Source: Symsagittifera roscoffensis (taxonomy: Eukaryota > Xenacoelomorpha > Acoela > Convolutidae). Taken from it: 64,000 nt of DNA. The translations under genes were made by a program, and so were the position numbers. The notes beneath the pieces are model-generated. The model saw only the letters and a program-made list of their open reading frames with translations. It searched no databases and was not told the origin of the DNA. Of this stretch, positions 35,360 to 46,999 are shown in pieces (position 1 is the first letter of the stretch; every line of letters begins with the position of its first letter). The stretch covers positions 4,702,193-4,766,192 of the forward strand of contig NC_087062.1 of NCBI RefSeq assembly GCF_963678635.1, read 5' to 3'.

Positions 35360-35765
35360 CAGCGGATTAAGGGGGGGGGGGCGTTCGCCCCCCCCCCTTC
35401 AGGGATTCGACCCCCAGCCGACCCAAAGGGTCCCCCCTTTGTACTATTTCGAAATATCCATTTTTGGCTGACTGACCTTAAAGTTTTTCTATGCCTATTT
35501 TGAGGGGGGAGCGCGCGCCGAAAAACCGCGATTTTTTGGTCAAAATTTTACAAAAAGTGCCTAAAAACGCCTTTTTAGGCCTTTTTTAAAAAAATTTGCC
35601 TCCGGCGCAGAAAATTTGGTCAATTTTGCGTCTTTATAGTGGTTTAAGAGAGCTCACAAAATCAGTTTGGTCGACCTAAAAAAAAGGTCGACAAAATTTT
35701 CAAAATTTTTTTGAAAATCCGCCCACCCCTCGAGAAATTCCTAAATCCGCGCCTGTTCGTACTTG
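35360..35765 (+). repeat. Repeat family R3, + copy, with G/C hairpin
   Basis: Begins GCGGATTAAG, followed by a perfect 12-bp inverted repeat of G10CG/CGC10 with a TT centre (35372-35397), then TTCAGGGATTCGACCCCC. The right half has GGTCGACCTAAAAAAAAGGT and TTTTGGTCAAAATTTT motifs, and it ends CTAAATCCGCGCCTGT. An inverted copy lies at 43500-43940, so the two bracket the Irx gene. Confidence 0.7.
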
Positions 35766-36401
35766 TACAGCAATTCTAGGAAAAACAGACAAGAAAAAAG
35801 CTTTGACGACCTTCAGAAAACTCGTGGAATTGTAACTAACAAACTATATTAAATTTTAACTCTCAGAGAATTAATACCCAATAAAAATCGTTTTGAATAT
35901 CAACTTATGAATTCATTCAGAGATTAATACGATTGTTGTTTTTATATACACTTTGAATTTACGATCTTATTATCAGGTGCAGCTAATAAAAACACGCTTT
36001 AAGACACAAATACAGACACTTAAAGAAAGTCAGGTTAATTCAAGCCTCTTGATTGGCCAATGAGCTAGGTGGTCTTTGATTGGACGAGTGTTTATCGCCT
36101 GTAGCTGGACTTTTTTAACGAATTTATCTCAAGAGTTATTAGATATTTTTCATATCTGTCCCGGCTGTAATCAAATCAAATCATTGTCTGATTTAAAAAA
36201 AAACCTTTTTGGGCTCTCCAAAATTTTTATTCCAAGTGTCATCAATTTAAATAACTCATCTTCTAAATTTCTAATTCTTTCGTAAAATTTTGAGGAAACA
36301 AATCAAAAACAGTTTGTAAAACAGAAAAACTACAATATCAAGTTGATTTAAATTAATAAAATTCAAAATAATCGGTCAAATTTTTACCAATTTTATCGAA
36401 A
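35766..36401. other. Irx upstream region and 5' UTR
   Basis: AT-rich, no gene. TTTTTATATACA at about 35940-35951 is the nearest TATA-like sequence, but 450 bp from the ATG; no start site can be fixed. The last 100 bases carry no acceptor, so the first coding exon probably includes the 5' UTR. Confidence 0.35.
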
Positions 36402-39400
36402 ATGAATCGTCTTCTGGTACCCCCTACGTCTTTCTACAACCCGAACTCTACGGCGGTGACTCTGAGCCAAATGGGGGCATCGAACGTTCCGAACTCTCTG
36501 CAACCATCGCCTCTCCATCAAGCGGCCATTATGATGCATCATCATCAACAGCAACAACAACATCAAGCACAACAGTTGGCGGTTTCACAAGCCGCGGGTA
36601 TCTCGAACCCGAACGAGAAGCAGTCGCAATCCATGGGAGGTTTGAAGATCCCGGGAAGTGGTGACAACTCTTCGACTGCGACAACTCATCATTTTCCGCG
36701 ACAACTGGTAAATTAACCTCCCGATTTGTAATGATTTTTAAAATTTGTCCGTTAATTCTAACACTTTCTAAGTTTTTTTTGGGTACAAGTATGGTTGTTG
36801 GGTCCCAAAAACTAAGATGAGTCCCTGAAGGAAACTTTTTAGGCCTTAAGATATTCGAAAACATGGTTCGCATTTGTTTACTTGTGGTTTTTGAAATTTT
36901 CACAAAAAATGCGGGACCCAGCCATCATACTTGTACCTTTTTTTGCTTTCTGAAAGGAATGGGATGATTTTGAGGACATCTCAGCTTGAAGTGCTAATGA
37001 AACTTATTATTTAACTGTCATTCAACTAATTTAGCGTTTTTGGCCCTAGATGTTTATCGATATGATAACTGAAAAATTATATATTCATTTATAACAGGAA
37101 AACCTAATTTTGAAGCGTTCCACATGTAGAAATGCTTTAAAAATTTATTTTGAAGGCTTAGAATAATTGAAAGGGTCAATTTTAAAATTAATTTTATCTT
37201 TCAGAACCCAGTTTCGTCCAGTGGATTTGATCTGGCGGCCGCAGTTTCAGCAGCCAGGAGCTCCCAAGTAGCGGCAGCTCTTCACGCCACCTCCGTTGCT
37301 CATCACGCGCAAACACCTCATCCCTTTGTCACCGCATCTCAACAAACACCCCCCGGAATGCCTCTCGGGTTATCCCACCCCCCTCCTCATAGTCCGGCCA
37401 TGTTTGGACAGGGTCCCCACCCGGGTGCAGCGGCAGCCGCGGCTCTTTTCTCCGGACACCCGGCGGCAGCCGGTGCCAGCGGTATCCACCCTTTGCTAGC
37501 GGCCGCAGCTTCTTCGGGACATTTTCCGGGATACCACACGCCTGATGGGTAAGTTATTACTTTTAATATTTCAACATAATATTAAAATTTTAATATATAT
37601 TTTTTAAAAATCAAATCAAGAGTACTCGGTTGCTCTGCAAAAGCACATTATGATAATATCCTTATTTTTTTATTTTGTATTTTCGAAAATATTCAAAAAC
37701 TGGGATTTTATAAAAGCTTGATTGGAATTCACCAAAAGAGCACTATAGCACAACGCCAAGCCTAAACTTTTCAAATTTTTTTAAAAAATTTTCGTTTTTC
37801 TTGCGGACAAATTAAATAAATCTTTGGTTGTTTTTAGTTTTGGCCCGATGGATTTCAATATGATCACCCGCCGCAAAAATGCCACCCGGGAAACCACTTC
37901 GGCACTGAAGGCGTGGCTAAGCGAGCACAAGAAGAACCCCTACCCCACCAAGGGCGAAAAAATCATGCTTGCCATCATCACCAAAATGACTCTCACTCAA
38001 GTTTCCACTTGGTTCGCAAATGCGAGAAGACGGCTGAAAAAGGAAAACAAAATGACTTGGGCTCATGGCTCTGGAAACGAAGACGACGACGATGAAGACG
38101 CCGATATTGATGACGACGGAGACGATGACGTCATGAATGATGAGAAGGTCAATGACCTGAATGAGTTGATGTCTCGCGAAGCTTTCAACTCCGGTGCCAG
38201 TCAGCTCCATACAGCCCAAAGTAGGTGGTCCTTACTTAATTTTTTTTTATTAATTACATTTCAATATCTTTAAATTTTTTACTAATTATGTTTTGGTGCT
38301 TTGTCGTTACACCACATGACTTGTGTTTTCGAAGCTTTAATTAGTTTTTTGCTGACATTTTTCTGTTTTTCGGAGCTAAAATTGATGTTTTGATGAATTC
38401 TTCAGCTGTTTGTAGCTTTTGTCTAAACTTATATAAAACTCATATAATTGTTCGGGCCTTGTTGAAAGTTGATCTTCACGAAAGAATTTTATGTTGTAAG
38501 ACAGATTGGACCATATTAACAGGAGTCCATTCAATTCGATTAGCTCAAATTTCATCAACCGATGAAAAAGAAGAAAATTTTTTTCGAAAATGTTCATAAA
38601 TCTTTTACAAGAAAATATGTTTTTGTTCGCGTGGAAATTACACAGAAAAAATCAGAGTTATTGCGAAAGATAAAAATTTAACTTCTTTAAAAAATTTTTA
38701 TAAAGATCTTCAAAAAATTATTTTCATTTTTTATCGATTGATGAAAGTTATGATTCTGAGTATTTCTTCTTCATGGATTGGATGGAGATCATTTAAATAT
38801 GTTATAAGCCAGTTGTTTTTCTACGCTTTTTGGTTTTGTGTCGGCTTTTTGAGTTGTCGGCCAGCGGTGGCATTTTTTGGTGTGGATGTTTATTCAAGTT
38901 GCGTGGTCTGTGAAAACATGAAGTGATCGGCTAACAAAGTGACTTGCAATTAACTCTAGTTTGTAAAAACAACTCAATTATAAAATAAAAAGGTGACGAC
39001 GCTGGCGTCAACAAACCATCACTAGAATAAACTAACTTCATTAGCCAAGCTTGTTTTGTTCATAATCGATTCATAACTAATCAAAACAACATTCTCAATA
39101 CCTTGTTACGTTGAGAAAGTCGCTTAATAGCTCGCACTAGATAGACTACTTAGCTCACTTTTAGTCTCAGAAAAACAATTTTTCTATGTTTCTGCTCTAT
39201 TTTAAAATCTTAAACATGAGCTGCTGTTGACCACTTTTAGCCCCACTTAAAATAACCAGAAAACATCAAACAAAATAAACTTTATAGTCTGCGTTTTCAT
39301 GTCACCAATAAAATTAATTGCAATATGGAGAAATTAACTTCAAAAAAATCAAAATTTTCTTCCAAATATGGAATTTTTTTTTTGTTCTAGAACCTTCTCA

Positions 39401-40094
39401 ACTCGGTCAACACTTCGGACCAGGAGCCGAGGGTCTTCGTATTGAGACGAACGTGCCGAACCCTTCGAAACGAAGCAGCAGCGCCGACATTTTCTCCTCG
39501 GCTGCGTCTCTTTCACTGGTGTCATCATCTTCGGAACCGACTCACAACATCGCAAACTCGCCAACATCTCGCAGCGAATCCGAACTGAACACGACTCGAG
39601 ACTCGTCAGTTTGGTCATTCGGAGAAAAACCGAATGCGAGACCTCTTCAAATCGACCTCTCAAGTAAAAGCAAATCAAATATTACTACCAGCAAAACCCA
39701 GTGTACCGACTCGTCGAATGCGACTAAAAAGTCCAAAATTTGGTCGATTGCCGACTTGGCGACTTCGCCGACTGTCAGTAATGAGTCATCATCACGAAGC
39801 ACGACTTGTCAAATATCTCCAGCCAGTTTTCACTCGCCAGCCAATCAGATTTCGCCGATTTGGAAGTCGCCGAAAATGGGCTTAGAAGCTTTTGGAGACT
39901 CGTATAGTCACGACTCAGCGAATATTTTGAAGATTGAGAATTTCTATGGGAGGTCTCCATCTTTTTTTCCAGGGTTTCATTCGAACCCAGGTGCAATGTC
40001 AGCTGCAATAAATGCCGGTTTTCACCCTACATTTTCATCACCTGTGTCAATGTTCAACTTCACTAATCAGACAACACTGCCGAAAAACTTTTAA
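36402..40094 (+). CDS. Irx: Iroquois-class homeobox transcription factor; 4 exons
   Basis: Exons 36402-36707, 37205-37548, 37838-38220 and 39391-40094 join in frame (578 residues) with GT-AG introns. Iroquois proteins are nuclear TALE homeodomain factors that pattern neural, sensory and heart territories. The homeodomain is residues 226-289, in exon 3: [20 protein letters not shown], then [19 protein letters not shown] with the TALE Pro-Tyr-Pro, and recognition helix [18 protein letters not shown], where Ala277 is the Iroquois-type helix-3 position. An acidic tract follows (298-314). The N-terminal region is His/Gln-rich (45-57) then Ala/Pro/His-rich; the Ser-rich C-terminal region keeps the conserved [14 protein letters not shown] motif (458-471), close to the KPKIWSLA motif of other Irx proteins. 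The ATG is preceded by in-frame AT-rich non-coding DNA and is the first in the exon. The exon 2 boundary splits a Gly codon (GG|T). AATAAA at 41510-41515 is a distant poly(A) candidate. Confidence 0.96.
38221..39390. other. Irx intron 3 (1.17 kb)
   Basis: Starts GTAGGT, ends TTTGTTCTAG. AT-rich, no coding sequence or recognised repeats. The shorter introns 1 (36708-37204) and 2 (37549-37837) are likewise featureless apart from a few T-runs. Confidence 0.7.
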
Positions 40095-41320
40095 CTCAAA
40101 CTCAGTAAAAAAACTGAAAACTCTTTTTTGCTTAAAAATTTTCTCAATTGCATTGAGTTTTATTAATTTTAAATTCATAGCCCTATGTTTGAGAGTTTTA
40201 TATTAGATGTTAATTATTTTTTGAAAAAAAAATCAATTTATTTAACTGCATATTCTTTTTTATTATTAGCTGAAAAAATTTAAGAGTTCAAGTAATTTTC
40301 TATAGAAGTAAGATTTTGCTGAGAGATGATTTGTGCGAGGTCTCATCTTTCGCGTTATGAAAAAGTTTCAAATGTATCTTTTTCCTAGTTTTCGCTGGTG
40401 CTAGAGCAGGTTTTATTTGACTTTATTTGAAAAAAATGCGAATAAGCATTAAAATTTGTTCAAAAGCTATTTTCGAAAAATGTTTTTTTTCTAATTTAAT
40501 TTTGAAAAATCCATCCCAATTTGGCTTATAAAATTATTTGTATCATGATTTTTCAATTTCAGATAATTTGAAGAACAAATTCGCGAAACTAAAAAAACTT
40601 GCTCAGTGATAATTTGAATGCGCATGTTGTTTCGACAAACTCCGACAAGTTTGCTGGCTCCGCTTTGTGCGCCATTTTAGTTAATCTTTTGATAATATTA
40701 AGTCTCGTCAACGGCAACGTCTTAACGACGACTTAAAAAACTGAAGCGCAAGTTATTTAAATTTCAATCTTAATTTTGCTTCGAAAAAAACTACGCCGAA
40801 CTTTTCCATTAAAAGTGTTTTGATTTTAACAGATTTTCCACATAAATTTCTTCTGTTTTTCTCTTCCAGCTCAACGATTTAGTTGCCACAATATTGAAGT
40901 TTCGGACAGTTTTTGAAAACAAACTTGCCGCTTTATTTCAGTTTTAGAGGTCTGGAAATCACAGCTTGTAGAATTTTAAATGAAAGGGGAGGAGTTGTAA
41001 TTAGTTTAGGATTAGTTGTACAAGTCATTACAATACTGCAAATATAAATATATGGGCAAATGTTTACCAGCACTGTCTAAAAGTAAATGCTTTGATTTAG
41101 GTTTGAGTTTGAGTCAAACTTAATGTTAGGGGTTTAGGGGTATCGGCGCTCTTGTTTTTTTTTCTCAAAAGTGGCACATCAGCTTTCGTTTTAGATTCGA
41201 AAAACATTCTTGGAGACAATCGATTGAAAAAAAATTAAAAAAATAGGTATTGCAATTTCAGACAGCTGCAGAAAAATCAACACAAAATGGGGGAGGCTGT
41301 GTAGGGGGATAAATTATCAA
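40095..41320. other. Irx 3' UTR and flank
   Basis: No gene. The nearest poly(A)-like hexamers are ATTAAA at about 40449 and AATAAA at 41510-41515. Confidence 0.4.
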
Positions 41321-41331
41321 AACAAAACAAC

Positions 41332-41680
41332 GGGGGGGGGGGGGGGGGTGAAGTTGTGATAGCTCAATTTGACAAAAAAAGCCTGGGGTATTTTTTTCGG
41401 GGAGGGGGGGGGGGGGGGGGGAGGTGGTGATCGGAATATACTAGAGAGTTTTACCCAGTTAGTATGGGGGGTGCCATGAATGTATACGTAAAGATACACT
41501 ACTTGGTGTAATAAAATGGCAGGTGGCGGCAAACTACACGTGTTGTTGTACAGCCAGTTGTTCAGAAGACAGAATAATAACAGTTGCTACAGAACAACTG
41601 CACCAAAGTATGCTAACTGTTTTATGGCTTCTTCTTTTTCTTTCTTCTATATAGACCCGCTGGTATGTTTTCAACCCCCT

Positions 41681-41719
<39 letters not shown>

Positions 41720-41731
41720 GGGGGGGGGGGG
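41332..41731 (+). repeat. G-homopolymer cluster and (GA)n tract 3' of Irx
   Basis: G17 at 41332-41348, an 18-base G run at 41404-41421, (GA)n from 41683 to 41716 and a G14 run at 41718-41731, within 400 bp of otherwise AT-rich DNA. Such tracts can form G-quadruplexes. The lengths are error-prone in sequencing. Confidence 0.9.
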
Positions 41732-41874
41732 AAGATACGCATACCAGCCTACTCACTTGTCATTTCAATGAGTGAGCTTTAAGAATTAAATAATTTTTCT
41801 AAATTCAAATAAGTCGATCGGAGAAAATAAATTATGAAAAATTCGATATAAAAAAATTGAGAACTGAAAATTTA

Positions 41875-42030
41875 AAATTCGGCGTGGTTGGGGTTCGAAC
41901 CCTTTGTTGTCTTTGTTCTAAGATTATTGGGTCAAAACTGCTTTACAAAATTTGAATTATGAGTTCAGTCTTAACTACTAAGAGCAAGGGCAGGGTTCGA
42001 ACTCTAGACCTCTATTCTGTGAAGTACTTA
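41875..42030 (-). repeat. Two tRNA-like B-box cores on the minus strand
   Basis: GGGTTCGAACCCCAACCACG (minus of about 41883-41902) and TAGAGTTCGAACCCTGCCC (minus of about 41991-42009) have perfect Pol III B-box cores followed by tRNA-like 3' ends. They are about 105 bp apart, so a tandem SINE relic is likely. Confidence 0.4.
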
Positions 42031-43495
42031 TTTGTCGGTTGCTGTAAAGGTCTTCTAATTATGAGTTCGGCTGCTTGGGACGTATGTTTAAAAAGTCTGT
42101 GGCTTTGGTCTGGACCGGTGTTATCTGGAGTGATGTTTTGGAAGAGGGGGGAGGGGGCTCTACAGGTTAATATGGTGTTGTCAAATTGGGCAAAAATGGG
42201 CTATTGTCGCTGTTTACAACTTGGTGAGACGGGGCTTGAAATTGATTGAGCCGGGGCTAATTCGAACCAACAGAACTTCAGCCTCGATGTTTTGTGCAGA
42301 GTTGTCATTAAAGGTTGTTAAAAAAGCCTGTTGGCGGAATTGTTTTTGGTGCTTAAATAACTTGTTTCCTGTTATCCCGCTTAATTATCACGCAACCGGG
42401 AGTAAAAGCTACAACTAACACTCGCCGATACAAGTTTGTTCGATCGCAACTGTCCCCCAAATGCAATGTTGTGTTGCCGGGTGACAGCTTATTCTATTCG
42501 CGACCACATTGTTAAACTTAATGTTTTGGAAATAAATGTCAGTTAACTAGCAGGATTACAAGGCCCAAATATGTTTTATCCCCCCTAGATTTCTTGTAAT
42601 TTGCACTCTCAACAACCCCGAACCAACACCACTTCGCCTATCTCTAAATTGCCTGCTATCCTGTCGTACCCCGTTGAGCCAGCTCACACCAACACAACAC
42701 ACTGTCCCAAATTTGCCCTTCGAGTTTCCACCCCCTCCCCCATTGACTAATTGTAGCCGCAAAATAATCAAACGGGTCCAAGTTTTTCTCGAGCTTTTTC
42801 ATTATTGAACAATCTCATTTTTCGAGACTTGTCTTGAATTTTCTAAAATTCCACTATTTTAGATTTTTTCTGTTTGCGAAAGTCTGAGACGCAAAAATTG
42901 ACAAGATTTTTTTCAAAAAAGTTTTGTTGTTGTTTGTTGCGATTTCTCACTCAAACGCTCACTTTTGTGTTTTTATCTTTTTGGTGTACTTGTATGACTT
43001 ATATGATGAGAAACCTTCCCTTGAATAGTGATTTGAAAAAGTGTCTCAAGGTACTTAAAAAGGGTTCATCGGAAATGTCACGTGTTCAGTGATGGTCGCT
43101 TACCAAGTGCCCATTTCCTCTTGACGCCAGAAGTGTGTTAGTTGTTTCCCAAATCAATTTCAGCCCAACTCCACACAATGGGGGGCCGGACACTATTCAT
43201 ATTTTTGAGGGCAATTCTAATTTTGTAAAATTAAATTGATTTCGCGTTATTTCACAAAACAGCACCTTGTATGGCAATGGTTTTGAACAATGATTTTGAT
43301 TTCGGTGATGATTTGATTTTTAGGAGCATTTTTGAAACCAGCTTGGGTCCTTATTCAACAAAGCAGAGGACAATGTGGCTTCTTTTTGTAATACTTTTGG
43401 AAATTTTTCAATCTCATAAAAATGATTTTAAAGAAAACGGCAGTTCGGTTGTTGCGTTCGATGCGGTTGCTGAAATTGTTTTTTGATGTCAAATA
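42031..43495. other. Intergenic, no gene seen
   Basis: Mixed-composition DNA with several short open frames, none with recognisable domains or splice partners. Confidence 0.4.
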
Positions 43496-43499
43496 TCGA

Positions 43500-43940
43500 G
43501 GTGAAAATTAGAGATATGCTGTTACGATTTCCGCGTCGATTTTAGGAGACGAAAATGCATATTATAAATTTCGTCGACTTTTTTTATAGGTCGACCAATT
43601 GATTAGCGAGCATTCCCAGAACATTATAAAGACCCTATTTTGACAAAATTTCTGCGCCGCATGAAATGTTTTGAAAGAAAAAGTCAAAAACGCCATTTTT
43701 GGGCTCTTTTTGGAATTTTTTGACCAAAAATTTGCGTTTTTTTCGGCCGCGCTCCCCTTCGAAATTAGTATATACTGGCACCAAAGGCAATTTGAAAAAA
43801 AATTGTGGTTGACCGTCGAAAATGGATGTCATAAAAATTAAAACCAAATGGGGGGACCATTTGATTGGTAGGGGGGTCGAATCCCTATGGGTGGGGGAGG
43901 CGTCTCCCCTAGCCCCCTCTCTAAATGCGCCCGCCCCGTG
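43500..43940 (-). repeat. Repeat family R3, minus copy
   Basis: On the minus strand: GCGCATTTAGAGAGGGGGC, a GGGGAG-ACGC-CTCCCC hairpin, ATAGGGATTCGACCCCC, then CGAAAAAAACGCAAATTTTT and GGTCGACCTATAAAAAAAGT. The order and hairpin position match the + copy at 35360-35765, but the sequence is well diverged. Confidence 0.65.
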
Positions 43941-46490
43941 GATATTCTAAAAAAAACTAGAGTTCTACCAGGGATTAGCTTTCATGATTTGGTCTCAAGT
44001 TTATTTGAGTGGTTGTTGTTTTTGGTGATGTTGTTTGTTTTTGTTTTAGCAGATTTGTTGAGTTAATTCTCGAGTGGTTTGAAGCTGATCATTAGCAGCT
44101 CTTACCAAACTTGTCATATTTTCTCGGCTCCAGATCTTCTAGCCATGTGCCTGCGGCTAGTTTAGATAAGTTAAAAACACAAATCGCGACTTAATTACCA
44201 ACTTCGCTCAAGTTTAGCGCTGCGCCAATACCATCAAAAAACAACACGGGGACAAGTTTTTAATGAAGTTTTACTGCCTCAGGCGATAAGTAATCACTGT
44301 TGTTTTTGCATTTAAAAGCCGGCTCGCAGACAATCAAATATCTCGATGGTTGTTCCAGTCTGAATTGACAGCGTTTATCTGGCTTCTGACTGTCTGCTAA
44401 CATCTCGCTATTCACTCAAGCAAATCACCAACTGAAAATTACTCAAGATTACTACTGATGCTTCGCAGTTTTGTGATTCTCAAATGGTGACTTTACATAC
44501 AAGCCACAGCGAAAGTACCAGCGGAGTATGAAAAGTGTATAGAGACTTTTCAGATTTTAGCCGGAGGCAAAATTTTCCGTCCGACGCCTGTTAATGGCTC
44601 GTTTGTTTCTGTGAGCTTGTAATCTGAATCAATTAAAATCACTAATCACTTGGAGTTGGAATTAACAAAAGCTGTAGTTTAAGATATAAAATCACCTGGT
44701 TTAAATCTTAATAATTCTTCAATGTTTATTAACAAAACTGACCAATCTAAGTAAAGAACAAATGAAAGTTAAAAAGAGGTTTGAAACTTTTTATGATGAT
44801 GATCGTTGACGATGAAAAAGTTACAGCGACGCATAATGCAACTTCGCGGCGCGACAACTCGGCAACGATTTGCGGATTCGGCGACTGAAAGATCGTAACT
44901 TTGTTTTCATTTGTGGTTTCAAAATGCGTTTTATTTATTCATCAGTCGTTTTTGCCAGACGCGACGGGAGCCCGGTCTATGTGCCGACTGCTAACATATA
45001 TTGTTTACGATTTGTTTGGCCAAAAACTCAATTTTAATTATATGTTTGTAAACTGACAACAGTGATTATTAGTATCATAATTTTCAGTTTTGTTTGCAGT
45101 ATTGATATCGTTACACCATGTAAACATGGACCGTTGACCGCGTAGGAGAAACCCTTTGTTCAAACCGGTAACCCTTTTCCGGAAGTGTTTGACAGCCTGG
45201 CTATGATGGAGGGATCTGGCTACTCTCCTAAATTTAAAATCGCTTCTGAATATGATGGTTCTTACTCAAAATTAGAAGAGTTCTTAGCTTTATAAGCACT
45301 ATGATGCAAGAAGAGATCTCATTGGACAATTATACTCATTAGGATAATTATACTCAACAGTTTTAGATTTTCAGGGCTTACAATAGACTTTTTGTAGAGT
45401 TCTAATTAGCTGTTTTGAAAAAAAATCAGTTTGAACTTCAAATCACAATTGAAAGTGTTTCGAAATTGATAGCAAAAGACTCTATAAAATCCCGCGAAAA
45501 CGTACAAAATATGCCCTATAAATCTTTTCGACTTCTTCAATAAATTAAGTTAATAAGTTTTTATTAATTTTGTAGGTAATAGCACAAAAAGCTCCGAACG
45601 TTTTTTATCATTCATTTTCATAAAAAAATGAACTTGAATGGGTTCTTTTTTCCCGACTTACTCAATTTGGTATCTTGACTACACGGTTTGAAAGGCTGGT
45701 GTTTCATGATAATTTGTCCTTTTGATCATAGATGACTAGAAAAAAAAACTGAAAGAAAGTTATGTCGATCCTTTGAAAGTTAGTTTAAATTTTTGCGTTT
45801 CAATTTTAATTTGTAAATTCTCAATTTCTTCCCTTCTGCTAAAATATTTGAAGATCAATTCCTACCTGTTAGTTTTTCATGCATATATTAGCTACCAGAA
45901 ATTAATATAAAAAGTAAAATCCTTTTTTAAACTTTTCTTGTTTGCTTTTGTCTTTTCGAACAAATTTTGTCTTGGCGAAATTAACTGGCAAGGTTGCAGC
46001 TGTTACAGGAGGAGTGAAAAAATTTTTTTGACTTTAAAGCAAGTTTGAAGAAAAAAATGAACAAAAAGTAGAAATTCAATTTTAGTTGTTCTTCTTGCAA
46101 GCTTACACTTATTAAATAAAGACTGGCCGTCATTTCATGATCACAAACTTTGCTCTGAACTATGCTTGAAAAGCAACTGGCGGTCAAAAACTTGAAAACA
46201 CAAAAAAAGTTTTCAGGTTCTATAAATGCTGTTTGATTCACAACCAAATAAAAATTCCAATTGAGATTCTAATTTGTTGTTAAAAACTATACTGATTGTT
46301 GTTAAAAATTTTGAGAAAGCTTATAATAAAATTTACATACATTAAAGTTGCATGACAAGCCCTTCTCCAAAAATGATCGAAAGTCATTGCTATCAATTTT
46401 TTCGAGATTCATCAACACTGACTGCTTTGTCTGCCATTTTTAGGTTCTTACTTAGTTTTTTGACATTGTTTAAATCAGAATTGTATGGAA
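43941..46490. other. Intergenic desert downstream of Irx
   Basis: No gene. 44400-45000 is less AT-biased, with motifs such as GCGACGCATAATGCAACTTC and CGACAACTCGGCAACGATTT. It carries no recognised repeat and could hold regulatory DNA; that is inference only. Confidence 0.35.
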
Positions 46491-46503
46491 AAAAAATGCT
46501 CAT

Positions 46504-46533
46504 CATACAATTTCCATATATGGAAATTGTATG
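46504..46533. repeat. Perfect 30-bp palindrome
   Basis: CATACAATTTCCA followed by TATA and its reverse complement. It is followed by three degenerate GTATGGYATTGTATG units (46560-46610). May be a cruciform or a binding site; function unknown. Confidence 0.85.
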
Positions 46534-46968
46534 CTAAGCATTTTTTTCATTCATTTGATGTATGGTATTGTATGATGAATGTTTTTGGTGTATGGCATTG
46601 TATGGCAAGCATTTACGGTGTATTGGAGGTCAACCCGTGTAAGCAGCGCAACCAAGTGTCAAAAGCTTCAAATTGTTGCATGCGTTGATTCGTAGAAATT
46701 AGAGAAAACAACATTTTGCGACGATTTACTCTGTAACTTGAAAGTTTTGATACAAAAAAGCCACGGCTTACTTTTTTACTTGATAATTTTGTTCGAGGAA
46801 TTGTTCAGCTGCCTCCCTCTCATTCCTATCTGGAAAGTTTTGTGATATCTTCTGATATCAGCCGAAAGGTATTGTTGTTTTGAGCGCAAATTTAAAAAGT
46901 TATTTTACCTGTGATCATTTTTCATAAAGTTATGAGGGTTTGAAGATTGCCAATTTGGGACAATTAAC

Positions 46969-46986
46969 GCGCGATATATATCGCGC
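46969..46986. repeat. Perfect 18-bp palindrome
   Basis: GCGCGATATATATCGCGC, self-complementary throughout, in AT-rich DNA with no gene nearby. Confidence 0.9.
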
Positions 46987-46999
46987 TATTATAGAGTAA

